Source of the DNA: an uncultured Clostridia bacterium
GTDB lineage: Bacteria > Bacillota > Clostridia > Christensenellales > Borkfalkiaceae
Assembly: GCA_947088135.1 (NCBI GenBank)
Contig: CAMUFJ010000029.1
Coordinates: forward strand, 1 to 21,474
Direction: 5' to 3'
DNA: 21,474 nucleotides
Each line of letters begins with the position of its first letter. Positions within the stretch are counted from its first letter, which is position 1. Positions 7,698 to 16,273 of this stretch are shown one piece after another. The notes under the pieces are model-generated. The model was not told where the DNA came from. It saw nothing but the letters and a program-made list of their open reading frames with translations, and did not search any database. Made by a program: the position numbers and the translations under genes.

Positions 7698-9164
7698 TTA
7701 TAAAAGAATGCAGATAACTCCGCCCTTCCCCTCGTTTACGATCCGCGTGACCGTACGGCGCATTTTCTTGCGCACGGTATCGCCCATGGAGCGGTTCTTC
7801 ACGAATAGTTCCTCGCCAAGCATTTCCCTGAGCGTTCTGCCGAACATATTGGTGTTCCAAGCACGGTCGGGCTGGGTTTCCAGATCGTCGGCAATTTGCT
7901 TGACGAACGCTTCGCTTTGCTCCTTGTTTCCAAGCGCGGGACGGACTTCTCCGCTCACGTCCACGCGAATGATGTGGTAGCTCGGCGCGTCGGCGCGCAG
8001 ATTGACCCCTACCCTGCCGCTCTTCTTTACTACCGTCGGTTCGGAAAGATTCATTTCCTCTTCCTCGGGCGGAACGATGCCGTAGCCGAATTCCCGTGCG
8101 TCCGCAAACGCCTGCCCGACGCGGGCATACACCTTTTTCGCCTCCGCAAGCTCGGATACAAAACTCATGAGCGCGAAGTCATTTTCTATTTTCTGTCCGC
8201 ACTGCTGAGAAAGCACTTCGTAGAAAGCGCCCTCCTTTGCCGCCACTTTGCAGCGCGCCCGCCCCGTCGAAGCGTCGATCTCCAACTTTTCGGGGGGAAG
8301 CAAGTGCTCGCTCTCCGCAAAGAGCGTGTCGAGCAGGGCGCAATCGCTCATTTTAAAGATTTTGGGCGAAACGGTACGGAGCTCACCCAACACTTCCGAA
8401 ACAAGCGGATTGTCCGCGTCGAGCACGCGCATCCAATCGGGCAGATCCACGTCGATCGTGAGTACGGGGAATTCATACAAAATACGCTCCAAAACGGCGG
8501 AAATGTCCTCCTGCGTCATCTCCTCAGCGTTGACCGCGATCACGGGCGCGGAATACTTTTCCTGCAACCGTGCGCGAAGCTCCTCCGCTCCGGATGGATT
8601 TGCGCAGTTGAGAAGGATCACGAAGGGTTTCCCCATTTCGCTTAGCTCCGCGTACGCCTTCTCCTCCGCACGCTCGTAAGCGCTCCGTTCCAAGCCCGTG
8701 ACCGAGCCGTCCGTCGTCATTAAAATACCGATCGTAGAATGGTCGTGAATGACCCGACGGGTGCCCTCCTCAGCCGCCTCCTCGAAGGGAATCGGCGAAT
8801 CCTGCCAAGGGGTTTTCACGAGGCGGGGCGAACCCTCCTCCTCGAAGCCCGCCGCCCCCTCCACGGGGAAGCCTACGCAATCCACGAGCCGAACGCGCGC
8901 GATTGCGTCCTTCACCCTAATTTCCGCCGCCTCTTCGGGCACGAACTTGGGTTCGGTCGTCATCACCGTTTTTCCTGCTGCCGATTGAGGGAGCTCGTCG
9001 GTATAGCGCTTTTTCTTGTTGCCCGAAACGCCGGGCAAGACGAATTCGCGCATAAACCGATTGATAAAGGTAGATTTCCCCGTACGGACGGGGCCGACGA
9101 CGCCGATGAATATTTCACCGCCCGTCCTCGATGCGATCTCCTCGTAAACCTGAAACTGTTCCAT
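7698..9164 (-). CDS. spoIVA: Stage IV sporulation protein A, spore coat ATPase
   Basis: A 488-residue protein, matching the roughly 490-residue family. SpoIVA hydrolyses ATP to polymerise into the basal layer of the spore coat on the forespore surface in the mother cell. The start MEQFQVYEEIASRTGGE is followed by the Walker A motif GPVRTGKST (24-32), and TTEPKFVP and DCVGFPVEGA correspond to the switch and Walker B areas. The C-terminus KGGVICILL is the conserved family ending needed for membrane/SpoVM interaction. The ATG at 9162-9164 is chosen over ones up to 19 codons upstream because it fits the family N-terminus, has GGAGG about 10 bases before it, and lies downstream of a probable sigma-E promoter. 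It is a single-gene unit and shows the organism belongs to an endospore-forming lineage. Confidence 0.97.
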   Translation of the reverse strand: MEQFQVYEEIASRTGGEIFIGVVGPVRTGKSTFINRFMREFVLPGVSGNKKKRYTDELPQSAAGKTVMTTEPKFVPEEAAEIRVKDAIARVRLVDCVGFPVEGAAGFEEEGSPRLVKTPWQDSPIPFEEAAEEGTRRVIHDHSTIGILMTTDGSVTGLERSAYERAEEKAYAELSEMGKPFVILLNCANPSGAEELRARLQEKYSAPVIAVNAEEMTQEDISAVLERILYEFPVLTIDVDLPDWMRVLDADNPLVSEVLGELRTVSPKIFKMSDCALLDTLFAESEHLLPPEKLEIDASTGRARCKVAAKEGAFYEVLSQQCGQKIENDFALMSFVSELAEAKKVYARVGQAFADAREFGYGIVPPEEEEMNLSEPTVVKKSGRVGVNLRADAPSYHIIRVDVSGEVRPALGNKEQSEAFVKQIADDLETQPDRAWNTNMFGRTLREMLGEELFVKNRSMGDTVRKKMRRTVTRIVNEGKGGVICILL

Positions 9165-9200
9165 AAAATAAACGCCTCCGCCGAATATGCTTGCTGACAT

Positions 9201-9229
9201 ACTATATGGCGAAAGGCGCAAGTTTATGT
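9201..9229 (-). promoter_or_regulatory. Putative sigma-E promoter of spoIVA
   Basis: On the minus strand ACATAAA (9223-9229) and CATATAGT (9201-9208) are 14 bases apart. They resemble the sigma-E elements (ATA-containing -35, CATACAAT-like -10, 14-15 spacing). spoIVA is a sigma-E gene in known spore formers. Transcription would start near 9194, leaving a leader of about 30 bases. Confidence 0.55.
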
Positions 9230-9254
9230 TAGTTTTTGCTTATTTTTCTCTTTT

Positions 9255-10070
9255 TCAATTCTCTTCCGCGGGCATTGCCGATTGCGCCGCGATTTCTTGA
9301 AAATATTCGTCGTCGGTAAAATCGCGCGGACGGGTGTATTCCCCTCCGAGCGCCTCGATAGCGTATTTCAATTCCTGATATTCGAGATAATTGATATCGT
9401 CGCGGTCGATGACCTCCAATAAGGCGGGCAGAGCACGCTCGTCGCCGTACGCCGCAAGATAGCTCGCGTGCATGGGGAGCTCTTCTCCCGTGCGGAATTC
9501 TTTCAACAAAATTCCGAACACTCTCTCGTCCCGCTCCTTCACGCGCGACAAAATTTCAAGCATGAGCTCGCGTTCCGTGCCCTTTTCGTAGAGCGCAAGG
9601 GCGCGCTCCTTCGCCGCGTCCGCGCCCGCTTTGAGCTGTTCGCAAACGGTTTCCTTGATATCTTCGTTTTCCGAAGATACGAGCAAACGGAAATAATCTT
9701 CGAACGCCTTAGGATCGCTCCCCGCCAAATTGACGGCAAGCGTAACGAGCTGTTCGCTGTCCGACTTCAAAAGCGCGATAAGCCCTTCGGGACAGCCCCG
9801 CGATTCGATCTCCCGACACAAAAAATCGGATACGGGCACGTCCTCCTCGGTGTGCCGAACCAAACAGTCCACAAGCTCCCCGTCCGTCATTTCGGCGTAG
9901 TAGCCCTTGGGCGTATTCCCCGCTGCGGCGACGTAAATATCGCCGAATTGTTTGTACAGCTTTGGGATCACCGATTCCCACTGTTTTTCGGTATATTTCC
10001 CCGCGTTTTCCTGCATATATACGGCAAGCTTTTCGTCGAACAGTCCGTCGAAATCAATCAGCTTTTTCAT
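9255..10070 (-). CDS. Helical-repeat (HEAT-like) protein of unknown function
   Basis: A 271-residue acidic, almost entirely alpha-helical protein without signal peptide or membrane segment. Segments such as EGLIALLKSDSEQLVTLAVN, AKERALALYEKGTERELMLE and DERALPALLEVIDRDD have the spacing of HEAT/armadillo-type helix pairs, consistent with a protein-binding scaffold. No catalytic motif is visible. The ATG has a good AAGGAGA box 8-9 bases upstream. It is the last gene of the five-gene operon starting at 14724 and lies 54 bases after the TPR gene. No clear terminator is seen between its TGA and the spoIVA promoter. Confidence 0.75.
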   Translation of the reverse strand: MKKLIDFDGLFDEKLAVYMQENAGKYTEKQWESVIPKLYKQFGDIYVAAAGNTPKGYYAEMTDGELVDCLVRHTEEDVPVSDFLCREIESRGCPEGLIALLKSDSEQLVTLAVNLAGSDPKAFEDYFRLLVSSENEDIKETVCEQLKAGADAAKERALALYEKGTERELMLEILSRVKERDERVFGILLKEFRTGEELPMHASYLAAYGDERALPALLEVIDRDDINYLEYQELKYAIEALGGEYTRPRDFTDDEYFQEIAAQSAMPAEEN

Positions 10071-10124
10071 GTGGTTCTCCTTTTAGGTTCGCAATTTTCT
10101 TGCGTGTTCGCTTTCCCTGCTATA

Positions 10125-11801
10125 TTACATCATTAAGTCGAGAATTTTCTGCGTCTTGTACTTATTCGCATTAAACAGCTTTACGATCTCGGCGAGCTTT
10201 CTCTCCCCCCGCTTCAAGCGGGCTTCTCTGTAAATTGCCGCCGCAAGGGAGGCGCGTTCCTCGCAGTACTCCCAAGCCTCGTATTCCTCGATCGCCGCAT
10301 AGATATCTTCCGCCGCAGCGCAGAGCTTGTGCTCGTTCTCCTCCCCGAAGAGCGCGAACTTGGAATACACCTCGGCAAACGCGTGCAAAAATTCCTCCGA
10401 TTTTTTATGCCCGATCTCTATTTTATGCGTAAAGAATTCTTTATACAAATTGCAGATCACCGTGCCGAAGGAATCTTCCTCGTTGCGCATGATAAGTTCG
10501 TGCAGAGCGTGGAGTTTAACAACGTCGTCAGCGTCGAAATCGAGGAGCATTTCCCTTACCTCGGCGTCCCGCCTCAGTTTAACGGCAACCTTTGCCGCAA
10601 GCAGTTGAAGCTTCTGATCCCGTCCGTCCATTTCGTCAAAGGCAATTTTGAGGCAATCCCGAAGCTGAGGCATATTTGCGATCTCGCGCAGTTTGGCGAC
10701 GCCGTCCGCCTTCTCCGCACGCAATAAAAGCCCCGCAATGCTGTTGTACTCCTCGGTGGGCACGCGGTAGAGATATTCCATGGGGAAGGACTCGCCGTTG
10801 CCGTCGCGCTTCTCCCGCATCAAGAGCAGGAAATAGGAGGCGACCGCCTTGCGCGGATAGAGCGTAGTGAGCCGTTCGAGGGCTTCGATGGCGTTGTCGA
10901 GCCGATCGGTGCGGTAAGCGGATACGGCGTAAAAATACAAAACGTTGTCGTCGTTGGGCAGTTTTTCCCGCAGTTTGACAAGCACGGGATAAGCCTCTTT
11001 ATCCAAATTTGTTTCGCAAAGCGCCGTCGCGATCCGATACAGATCGTCGGTATTGTCGGTGTCGAGCACGGCAAGACGGCGGGCGACCTCCTTTGCCTCC
11101 GCCTTTTTTTCCTGCGCGCCGAGCACGGCGCAATAGGAGGTGAGCACCGTAATGTTTTCGGGAAATTTTTCAAGCGCGGCGCGGCAGATATCCCCCGCCT
11201 CTTCTTCCTTGCCGAGCATGAGGGTACACATGGCGTTAAGCCCCATTGCCGTGGCGTATTCTTCGCTCCGCTCGGAAACTTCTTCGAATTTTTCTTTCGC
11301 CTCCTCCAAATCGCCCGATTTGAGCAGATTCAGCCCCTCCGAAAATGCTTCGGGGGATTCCCCGTCCGAATGCACGAGCCTGAGGTGCGGCGTCGAAGAG
11401 ATCTCCTCGGCGAACAGCTTTTCGAGATCCTCCCCGTCCGCCTCCTCGCTGACCAGTTCCCCCTCCTCGCAATAGCGGTTATAATAGAGCGCGGAATGAA
11501 ATTCGTTGCCCATATTCATGAACGCGACGGCGAGCCCCTCGTAGCCCTCGGCAAAGTCCGCCTCGTTGCAAGTATCCAAAAAGCGGAACCAAGCATCCGC
11601 CGCCATGCGGTGCATTCCCATCTCCTCGTAAATATCGGCGGCAAGCGCCTGCGCGTCCGCACTCGGCGCATACATTTGATTGCGCTTGTTGAGCAAGGTA
11701 AGCGCGCCGATAAAATCGCCGTTATGCGCCCGTTTTTCTACGCTGTCAAGCATAAATTCGTCGCTGAAATCCAGCCTGAATACGGAATCGTCCTTCTTCA
11801 C
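10125..11801 (-). CDS. Tetratricopeptide-repeat protein
   Basis: A 558-residue acidic, helical, probably cytoplasmic protein. TPR-like helix pairs occur at about 28-75 (IGALTLLNKR ... AADAWFRFLD) and in a continuous array at about 152-330 (AFSEGLNLLKSGDLEEAKEK, then DNAIEALERLTTLYPRKA). The C-terminal 200 residues are helical but less regular. TPR arrays bind partner proteins; the partner is unknown. The start is GTG, overlapping the hslO stop as GTGA, with AAGGAGAGGAG upstream, so translation is probably coupled to Hsp33. That coupling suggests a role in proteostasis or redox stress, but this is inference. Confidence 0.85.
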   Translation of the reverse strand: MKKDDSVFRLDFSDEFMLDSVEKRAHNGDFIGALTLLNKRNQMYAPSADAQALAADIYEEMGMHRMAADAWFRFLDTCNEADFAEGYEGLAVAFMNMGNEFHSALYYNRYCEEGELVSEEADGEDLEKLFAEEISSTPHLRLVHSDGESPEAFSEGLNLLKSGDLEEAKEKFEEVSERSEEYATAMGLNAMCTLMLGKEEEAGDICRAALEKFPENITVLTSYCAVLGAQEKKAEAKEVARRLAVLDTDNTDDLYRIATALCETNLDKEAYPVLVKLREKLPNDDNVLYFYAVSAYRTDRLDNAIEALERLTTLYPRKAVASYFLLLMREKRDGNGESFPMEYLYRVPTEEYNSIAGLLLRAEKADGVAKLREIANMPQLRDCLKIAFDEMDGRDQKLQLLAAKVAVKLRRDAEVREMLLDFDADDVVKLHALHELIMRNEEDSFGTVICNLYKEFFTHKIEIGHKKSEEFLHAFAEVYSKFALFGEENEHKLCAAAEDIYAAIEEYEAWEYCEERASLAAAIYREARLKRGERKLAEIVKLFNANKYKTQKILDLMM

Positions 11802-12685
11802 CTTCTCTCCTCTCCTTCCCGTTTCTCAAAGAGCTTCTTGATATCCTCTTCGGTAAAACTGTATTCGGTATTGCAATAATGGCAGTGTACGGAAATTTTT
11901 CCCTGACGGGAAACGAGATCCAGCGCGTCCTCCCGCCCGAGCGTGAGCACCGCCGCCTCCGATTTCTCCCGCGAGCATCTGCAACGGAAACGCACTTCCC
12001 GCTCGTCGAACGGGCGGTTTTCGATCCCGCGCAAAACCTCTTCCGCGCCCTTTTCGGCAATAAGCGAAGAAATTGCGGAATAGTTTGCTATTTCCTCCTC
12101 CGTACGCCGCAAAATCTCCTCGCTTGCATTCGGCAGGGGCTGTAAAAACACCCCGCCCGCACCGACGCACGTCCCGTCGGGAGATATCTTCACTCCCAAA
12201 GCGACCGCAGTGGGACGCTGTTCGCTCGTGAGGAAATAGGCGGAAAGATCCTCCGCGATCTCCCCCGTAAGCAGAGCGCAAGAACCCGTAAAGGGCAAAC
12301 CGCTCCCGTCGTCGCGGACGACGGTGAGATAGCCGTCCCGACCGACGCAGCCGCCCACGTCCAGCTTACCGTCCGCGCGCGGAGGCAAAACGCAGTTCGG
12401 GTTTTCGAGAAAGCCGCGGATATTCAGCTCCCCGTCCCCCGCGACGCAGAGCTTTCCGCCCGCGCCGCCCCCGTCGAACGTCATGGACAGCGAGGACTCC
12501 CCGTCTTTGAGCCAACTGCAAAGGTAGGCGCACGCCGTCATGGCGCGCCCCAAAGCGGCGGCGCAAACGGGAGTGAGCCCGTGCCGACCGATCGCCTCGT
12601 TCACGAGTGCGGTGGTATCCAACACGGCGAGGGAAACGGAATTCCCCCACACGAGCGTTTTTAAGATCTTGCCTGTTTTCTGCAT
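11798..12685 (-). CDS. hslO: Hsp33 redox-regulated chaperonin
   Basis: A 295-residue cytoplasmic holdase that is activated when oxidation breaks its C-terminal zinc centre. The four zinc cysteines are C235 and C237 (FRCRCSR) and C268 and C271 (VHCHYCNTEY), the usual CxC...CxxC spacing. The N-terminal domain shows VNEAIGRHGLTPVCAAALGRAMTA and GFLENPN, typical of the family. The start at 12683-12685 matches the family N-terminus; its ribosome binding site is weak (AGGGGAG about 18 bases upstream) and it overlaps the end of the methyltransferase gene by 25 bases, so translation may be coupled. Its stop overlaps the start of the TPR gene. Confidence 0.96.
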   Translation of the reverse strand: MQKTGKILKTLVWGNSVSLAVLDTTALVNEAIGRHGLTPVCAAALGRAMTACAYLCSWLKDGESSLSMTFDGGGAGGKLCVAGDGELNIRGFLENPNCVLPPRADGKLDVGGCVGRDGYLTVVRDDGSGLPFTGSCALLTGEIAEDLSAYFLTSEQRPTAVALGVKISPDGTCVGAGGVFLQPLPNASEEILRRTEEEIANYSAISSLIAEKGAEEVLRGIENRPFDEREVRFRCRCSREKSEAAVLTLGREDALDLVSRQGKISVHCHYCNTEYSFTEEDIKKLFEKREGEERR

Positions 12686-13401
12686 ATCAAATTGAGCCTG
12701 TCGCTCCCCTCTTTCGCACCGCCGAGATGCCCCTCGACGGCGATCACGTCAAAGCCGACGCTTTTAAGCGCGGATACGAGCTGTTCTTCCTCGTGGATAT
12801 ACTGCACGTGCTTCTCGTCGAAACGGCAAAACCGCCCGTCCTTTTCCTTTACAAATAAGGTAACGTCCATTTCGACGCGGTCTTTTTTCAGAGAGTTAAA
12901 GCAAAGGTAAGTGATGTCGTCGCGGTCGTCCGCAAAAATATTATTTGCAATTTTTTCCCGCAGCTTGCACGCACTGCTTACGTCGATCCAAAAAATACCC
13001 CCCGTTTTCAAGCTCGAAGCGGCTCGGGCAAACGCCGAAGGCAATTTTTCTTGCGAAACGTAATTATAACAATCGTTGGGAGAAACGATAAAATCGAAGG
13101 GCTTCGGAACGTGCAAACGGGCGGCGTCCGCCTGTATAAAATCGACGCGCACCCCCGCCTCGCGCGCCCTTTTGACGCCCTCGGTGAGCATGGGTGCGGA
13201 AAGATCCGCTCCCGTCATTTCGTATCCCGCCGAAGCGAGCGCGCGGCAGAACGCCCCGCTCCCGCAACCGAGCTCCAAGCCCCTTTTGCCCGCGCCCAAG
13301 CGGGCGAGCCCGTCAATAAAATACTGCGACCATGTGGCATAGTCGCAGTCGTCGTTTAAAAGTTCAAACCATTTCGATAAATGATCGTATGCGTTTGCCA
13401 T
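12661..13401 (-). CDS. Class I SAM-dependent methyltransferase
   Basis: A 246-residue Rossmann-fold methyltransferase. Motif I is GLELGCGSGAF (41-51), followed by GADLSAPMLTEG (acidic residue binding the SAM ribose), FIQADAARL and a motif IV region FDFIVSPNDCYNYV. The opening AYDHLSKWFELL...DYATWSQYF is common in small-molecule type methyltransferases of Bacillota. The substrate cannot be told. It begins 9 bases after the membrane-protein gene and overlaps hslO by 25 bases, placing it mid-operon. Confidence 0.9.
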   Translation of the reverse strand: MANAYDHLSKWFELLNDDCDYATWSQYFIDGLARLGAGKRGLELGCGSGAFCRALASAGYEMTGADLSAPMLTEGVKRAREAGVRVDFIQADAARLHVPKPFDFIVSPNDCYNYVSQEKLPSAFARAASSLKTGGIFWIDVSSACKLREKIANNIFADDRDDITYLCFNSLKKDRVEMDVTLFVKEKDGRFCRFDEKHVQYIHEEEQLVSALKSVGFDVIAVEGHLGGAKEGSDRLNLICRKQARS

Positions 13402-13410
13402 GAAACCTTA

Positions 13411-14724
13411 TTACTTCCTCGTAAGCATTTTAGGAGGCTTGGGCGGCTTCTTCTTTTTGCCCTTCGTGTCCTCTTGAAGCGCCTTTTCCCGTTCCTCGAA
13501 CTGACGGTTGTACTCCACGTACTGTTCGTCGTTCTTATGCTCCTCTTCGTACGCCTTTACGTCCTCCTCGATGGCTTCCTTGCTCTCCCTCAAACGGCGC
13601 AAATCGTCGCGGGAGAAAGATTCGGGAAGCTGATAGACGTCAAGATCGTCGTCGAGCGGTTTGATGGGACGGCACACGAGCTTGCTCTTGCCCTGCGCCA
13701 CGATCATCCGCTTATATTCGCGCATGGCGGCGCTGTCCATAGCGGGCTCCTGCTTCGGCTGTGCGCCCTTGGTATTCGCTTTATTCTTATCGTAAAGTCC
13801 GCGCCCCGTCTGAATGCCCGCTTGGGGGTTAACGAAGCGGTCGAACGCCCATTGACTGAAATCCATCCATACAAGGAGCATATAGGAAATACCGAATAAG
13901 ATCATGATGAGCGCGCCGATCACAAGTATAAAGCTGTTCCCGAAAATAAGCAGAAAAATCGGCCAAATAGCAAGCGCGACGAATACGATCGTCTGCGGGA
14001 AAGTGCCGATCGTCATAATGACGGCGTTGCGGAAGAGCGCCCAAACCCCTTGCTTGTAGTTGACGCCCAACGAAATCATCCACATACAAATGAGGAGCGC
14101 AAGGCACATAAGGATATAGCCGATGACCTTCGATGCGATCATCCACCCGCGCACGCTCCCCTGAACGTTCGCGGCAACGTAATAGTCGGCAAGGTTGCCC
14201 GCCATGCGCGCCGTGAAGAGGACGATGGAGAAAATCAGAAGCGCTTCCAACACGTTCCAGTAATTGCGCCTGATCCCGCGCACGAAATCGTTCGCGACGA
14301 AGATTCCCTCCGTCCAAATGAGGTTACGGATAATGTACATACCGCCCGAGATACCGAGCGCCGCGATGAACATACTTGCCGCGATCATCGCGAAAAATCT
14401 CAGATCTGCCTGAAAGACCATATACTCCGCCGCACCCGCGATTTGCGGAATGACGGGGTATCCCACGCCGAGCCCCGCGCCGAACGCGGGATTGTAGCCC
14501 TGACTCATGATGGAAAGGTTGCGCCATACCACGATCGCAACGAGCGGAAGAACGGTTACGAGCATCATGAGGTTCACGAGCACGAGCTTCCAAAATCTTC
14601 CCTTTAAAATATCCCAAAACAGCGCCCAACGGCTCGTCGGAAGCGTGCTTCTCGCATAATCCTCGCTGCGCTCCTTGCCTTCCAGCCAGCGCGCAACAAG
14701 CCCTTTCTTTTCTCTATCCGCCAT
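13411..14724 (-). CDS. Polytopic membrane protein, YesL/DUF624-like, with long charged C-tail
   Basis: A 437-residue integral membrane protein. Roughly six hydrophobic segments lie at about 45-67, 108-132, 158-175, 197-218, 232-262 and 264-286. The soluble N-terminus and the pattern FWDILKGRFWKLVLVNLMML recall YesL-type (DUF624) proteins, which are usually near 210 residues; this one is twice as long. Residues 300-437 form a charged tail rich in Lys, Glu and Asp, ending with KGKKKKPPKPPKMLTRK. The ATG at 14722-14724 is chosen because GGAG lies 6 bases upstream; the 35 extra upstream codons are unlikely coding. It is first in the operon with the methyltransferase, hslO, TPR and HEAT-like genes. 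Function unknown; membrane assignment is firm, family assignment moderate. Confidence 0.75.
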   Translation of the reverse strand: MADREKKGLVARWLEGKERSEDYARSTLPTSRWALFWDILKGRFWKLVLVNLMMLVTVLPLVAIVVWRNLSIMSQGYNPAFGAGLGVGYPVIPQIAGAAEYMVFQADLRFFAMIAASMFIAALGISGGMYIIRNLIWTEGIFVANDFVRGIRRNYWNVLEALLIFSIVLFTARMAGNLADYYVAANVQGSVRGWMIASKVIGYILMCLALLICMWMISLGVNYKQGVWALFRNAVIMTIGTFPQTIVFVALAIWPIFLLIFGNSFILVIGALIMILFGISYMLLVWMDFSQWAFDRFVNPQAGIQTGRGLYDKNKANTKGAQPKQEPAMDSAAMREYKRMIVAQGKSKLVCRPIKPLDDDLDVYQLPESFSRDDLRRLRESKEAIEEDVKAYEEEHKNDEQYVEYNRQFEEREKALQEDTKGKKKKPPKPPKMLTRK

Positions 14725-14800
14725 ATGATCTCCATTCCGAAGTTTTCTCGGTTGCCGTAGCGTTTTGTGACAACACCCGCAAAACGCCGCATATAACGTT

Positions 14801-14829
14801 ATTGTACTACAAAATAAAAAATATTTCAA
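14801..14829 (-). promoter_or_regulatory. Sigma-A promoter of the membrane protein-hslO operon
   Basis: On the minus strand TTGAAA (14824-14829) and TACAAT (14801-14806) are 17 bases apart. The leader to the ATG at 14724 is about 70 bases. It is divergent from the lysine-riboswitch promoter 20 bases away. Confidence 0.7.
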
Positions 14830-14848
14830 TAGAAATCGGGCAAAATCC

Positions 14849-14877
14849 TTGATTTTTATGTGTACGTATGGTAAAAT
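14849..14877 (+). promoter_or_regulatory. Sigma-A promoter of the lysine-riboswitch operon
   Basis: TTGATT (14849-14854) and TAAAAT (14872-14877) are separated by 17 bases. Transcription would begin near 14884, at the 5' edge of the riboswitch basal helix. Confidence 0.65.
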
Positions 14878-14880
14878 TAT

Positions 14881-15060
14881 TTTGCTTCAAAGAGGAGCGG
14901 CAGAGCAATAGTACCCGCACGCGAGGAAATTCGGGGATTTCCGCCCGAGCGTACGGCAAAAGGGCATCGCCGCCGAAATGCCCTCTTCCCCAAGAGAGGA
15001 CGTTGGGAATAAGGGAGAATACCCTTATTACTGTCACCGCGGTGATGCGCTTTCGGCAAA
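14881..15060 (+). promoter_or_regulatory. Lysine riboswitch (L box) aptamer
   Basis: The leader of asd carries the hallmark segments of the lysine riboswitch in order: AGAGGAGCGGCAGAGCA followed by AGTACC (14891-14914), the P3-type arm GGGCATCGCCGCCGAAATG closed by CCC (14962-14983), GTTGGGAATAAGG with a hairpin to CCTTATT (15002-15030), and TACTGTCACCGCGGTGATG at the 3' side. The basal helix can pair TTTGC and AAAG near 14881-14892 with CTTT and GCAAA at 15050-15060. Bound lysine should favour the terminator just downstream and switch off asd-dapA-dapB. Confidence 0.9.
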
Positions 15061-15062
15061 GT

Positions 15063-15088
15063 TTACGGCGGAAGCCGTAATTTTTTTT
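15063..15088 (+). terminator. Lysine-controlled intrinsic terminator upstream of asd
   Basis: A perfect 7-bp stem TTACGGC/GCCGTAA with a GGAA tetraloop followed by eight T residues. It is the expression platform of the riboswitch. A competing antiterminator pairing is possible between GCTTTC (15049-15054) and GGAAGC (15070-15075), which would use bases of both the basal aptamer helix and the terminator. Confidence 0.9.
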
Positions 15089-15116
15089 AATCGGCCCCTT
15101 TCAACGGAGAAAACGT

Positions 15117-16199
15117 ATGGTAAAAAAGTACAAAGTAGGCATTATCGGCGCAACGGGCATGGTCGGTCAGCGGTTTTTGACTCTGCTCGACGGACATCCT
15201 TGGTTTGAGCCCGTCGCCCTTCTCGCAAGTGCGCGCTCGGCGGGAAAGAAATATCCCGAAGCGGTCGGCGATAAATGGGCGATGAGCGTACCTATCCCCC
15301 TTTATGCGCGGAACATGGTCGTTTTGGACGCGGAACGGGACGCGGAGTCCTTAACCCGAAAGGTTGATTTCGTGTTCTGCGCCGTAAACATGAAAAAAGA
15401 AGAAATCAAGACGCTCGAAGAACGGTACGCGAAGTTGGAGATCCCCGTAGTTTCCAACAACTCCGCGCACCGCTTCACGCCCGACGTGCCCATGATCATA
15501 CCCGAAATCAATGCGGAGCACTTGGAAGTGATCGCCTCGCAGAGAAAACGTCTCGGTACGAAGCGCGGGTTTATCGCCGTCAAAAGCAACTGCTCCCTGC
15601 AATCGTACGTCCCCCTTTTGCATCCGCTCAAACGCTTCGGCATCGAAAAAGTCGCGGTGTGCACCTATCAAGCGATCTCGGGCGCAGGCAAGACCTTTTC
15701 CACAATGCCGGAAATCGTCGATAACGTGATTCCTTTCATCGGCGGCGAGGAGGAAAAGAGCGAGCAGGAACCTCTGAAAATTTGGGGTACGGTACAAGAC
15801 GGCAAGATCGTGCCCGCCTCCGCCCCCGCGATCACGGCGCAATGTCTGCGCGTACCCGTTTCGGACGGGCACACGGCGGCGGTATTCGTTTCCTTCAAAC
15901 AAACGCCTACCGAGAAAGAAATTTTGTCCGAATGGAAAGGTTACAAAGGCGAACCGCAATCGCTTTCCCTCCCCTCCGCACCCAAGCAGTTTTTGCACTA
16001 CTCGGAGGAGGAAAACCGACCTCAGCCCAAGCTCGACAGGAACACGGAAAACGGAATGGCCGTCATGGCAGGACGGCTGAGAAAGGACGGCTTGTTCGAT
16101 TATAAGTTTATCGGCTTTTCGCACAACACCCTGCGCGGAGCTGCGGGCGGAGCGGTACTGCTTGCCGAGCTTCTCGCGGCAAAGGGCTATTTCGACTGA
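15117..16199 (+). CDS. asd: Aspartate-semialdehyde dehydrogenase
   Basis: A 360-residue cytoplasmic NADP-dependent enzyme reducing aspartyl phosphate to aspartate semialdehyde, the branch point to lysine, methionine and threonine. Visible are the nucleotide motif GIIGATGMVGQRF (8-20), the catalytic cysteine C159 in KSNCSLQS, and R245 and H252 in RVPVSDGHTAAV. The SNCS context and the length of about 360 place it in the archaeal/fungal-like branch found in many Clostridia rather than the E. coli type. GGAG lies before the ATG. It is the first gene of the lysine-riboswitch unit, 74 bases before dapA. Confidence 0.95.
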   Translation: MVKKYKVGIIGATGMVGQRFLTLLDGHPWFEPVALLASARSAGKKYPEAVGDKWAMSVPIPLYARNMVVLDAERDAESLTRKVDFVFCAVNMKKEEIKTLEERYAKLEIPVVSNNSAHRFTPDVPMIIPEINAEHLEVIASQRKRLGTKRGFIAVKSNCSLQSYVPLLHPLKRFGIEKVAVCTYQAISGAGKTFSTMPEIVDNVIPFIGGEEEKSEQEPLKIWGTVQDGKIVPASAPAITAQCLRVPVSDGHTAAVFVSFKQTPTEKEILSEWKGYKGEPQSLSLPSAPKQFLHYSEEENRPQPKLDRNTENGMAVMAGRLRKDGLFDYKFIGFSHNTLRGAAGGAVLLAELLAAKGYFD

Positions 16200-16273
16200 C
16201 ACGCCCGACGGAAATTATCATACAATAGAATGCGTCTTGCGTTGGAAAGAAAGGCGCAAGAAAAGGAGAAAAT

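Noticed and set aside
15351..16202. Minus-strand frame (283 codons) opposite asd
   Set aside because: It overlaps a fully supported asd gene and has no family features.
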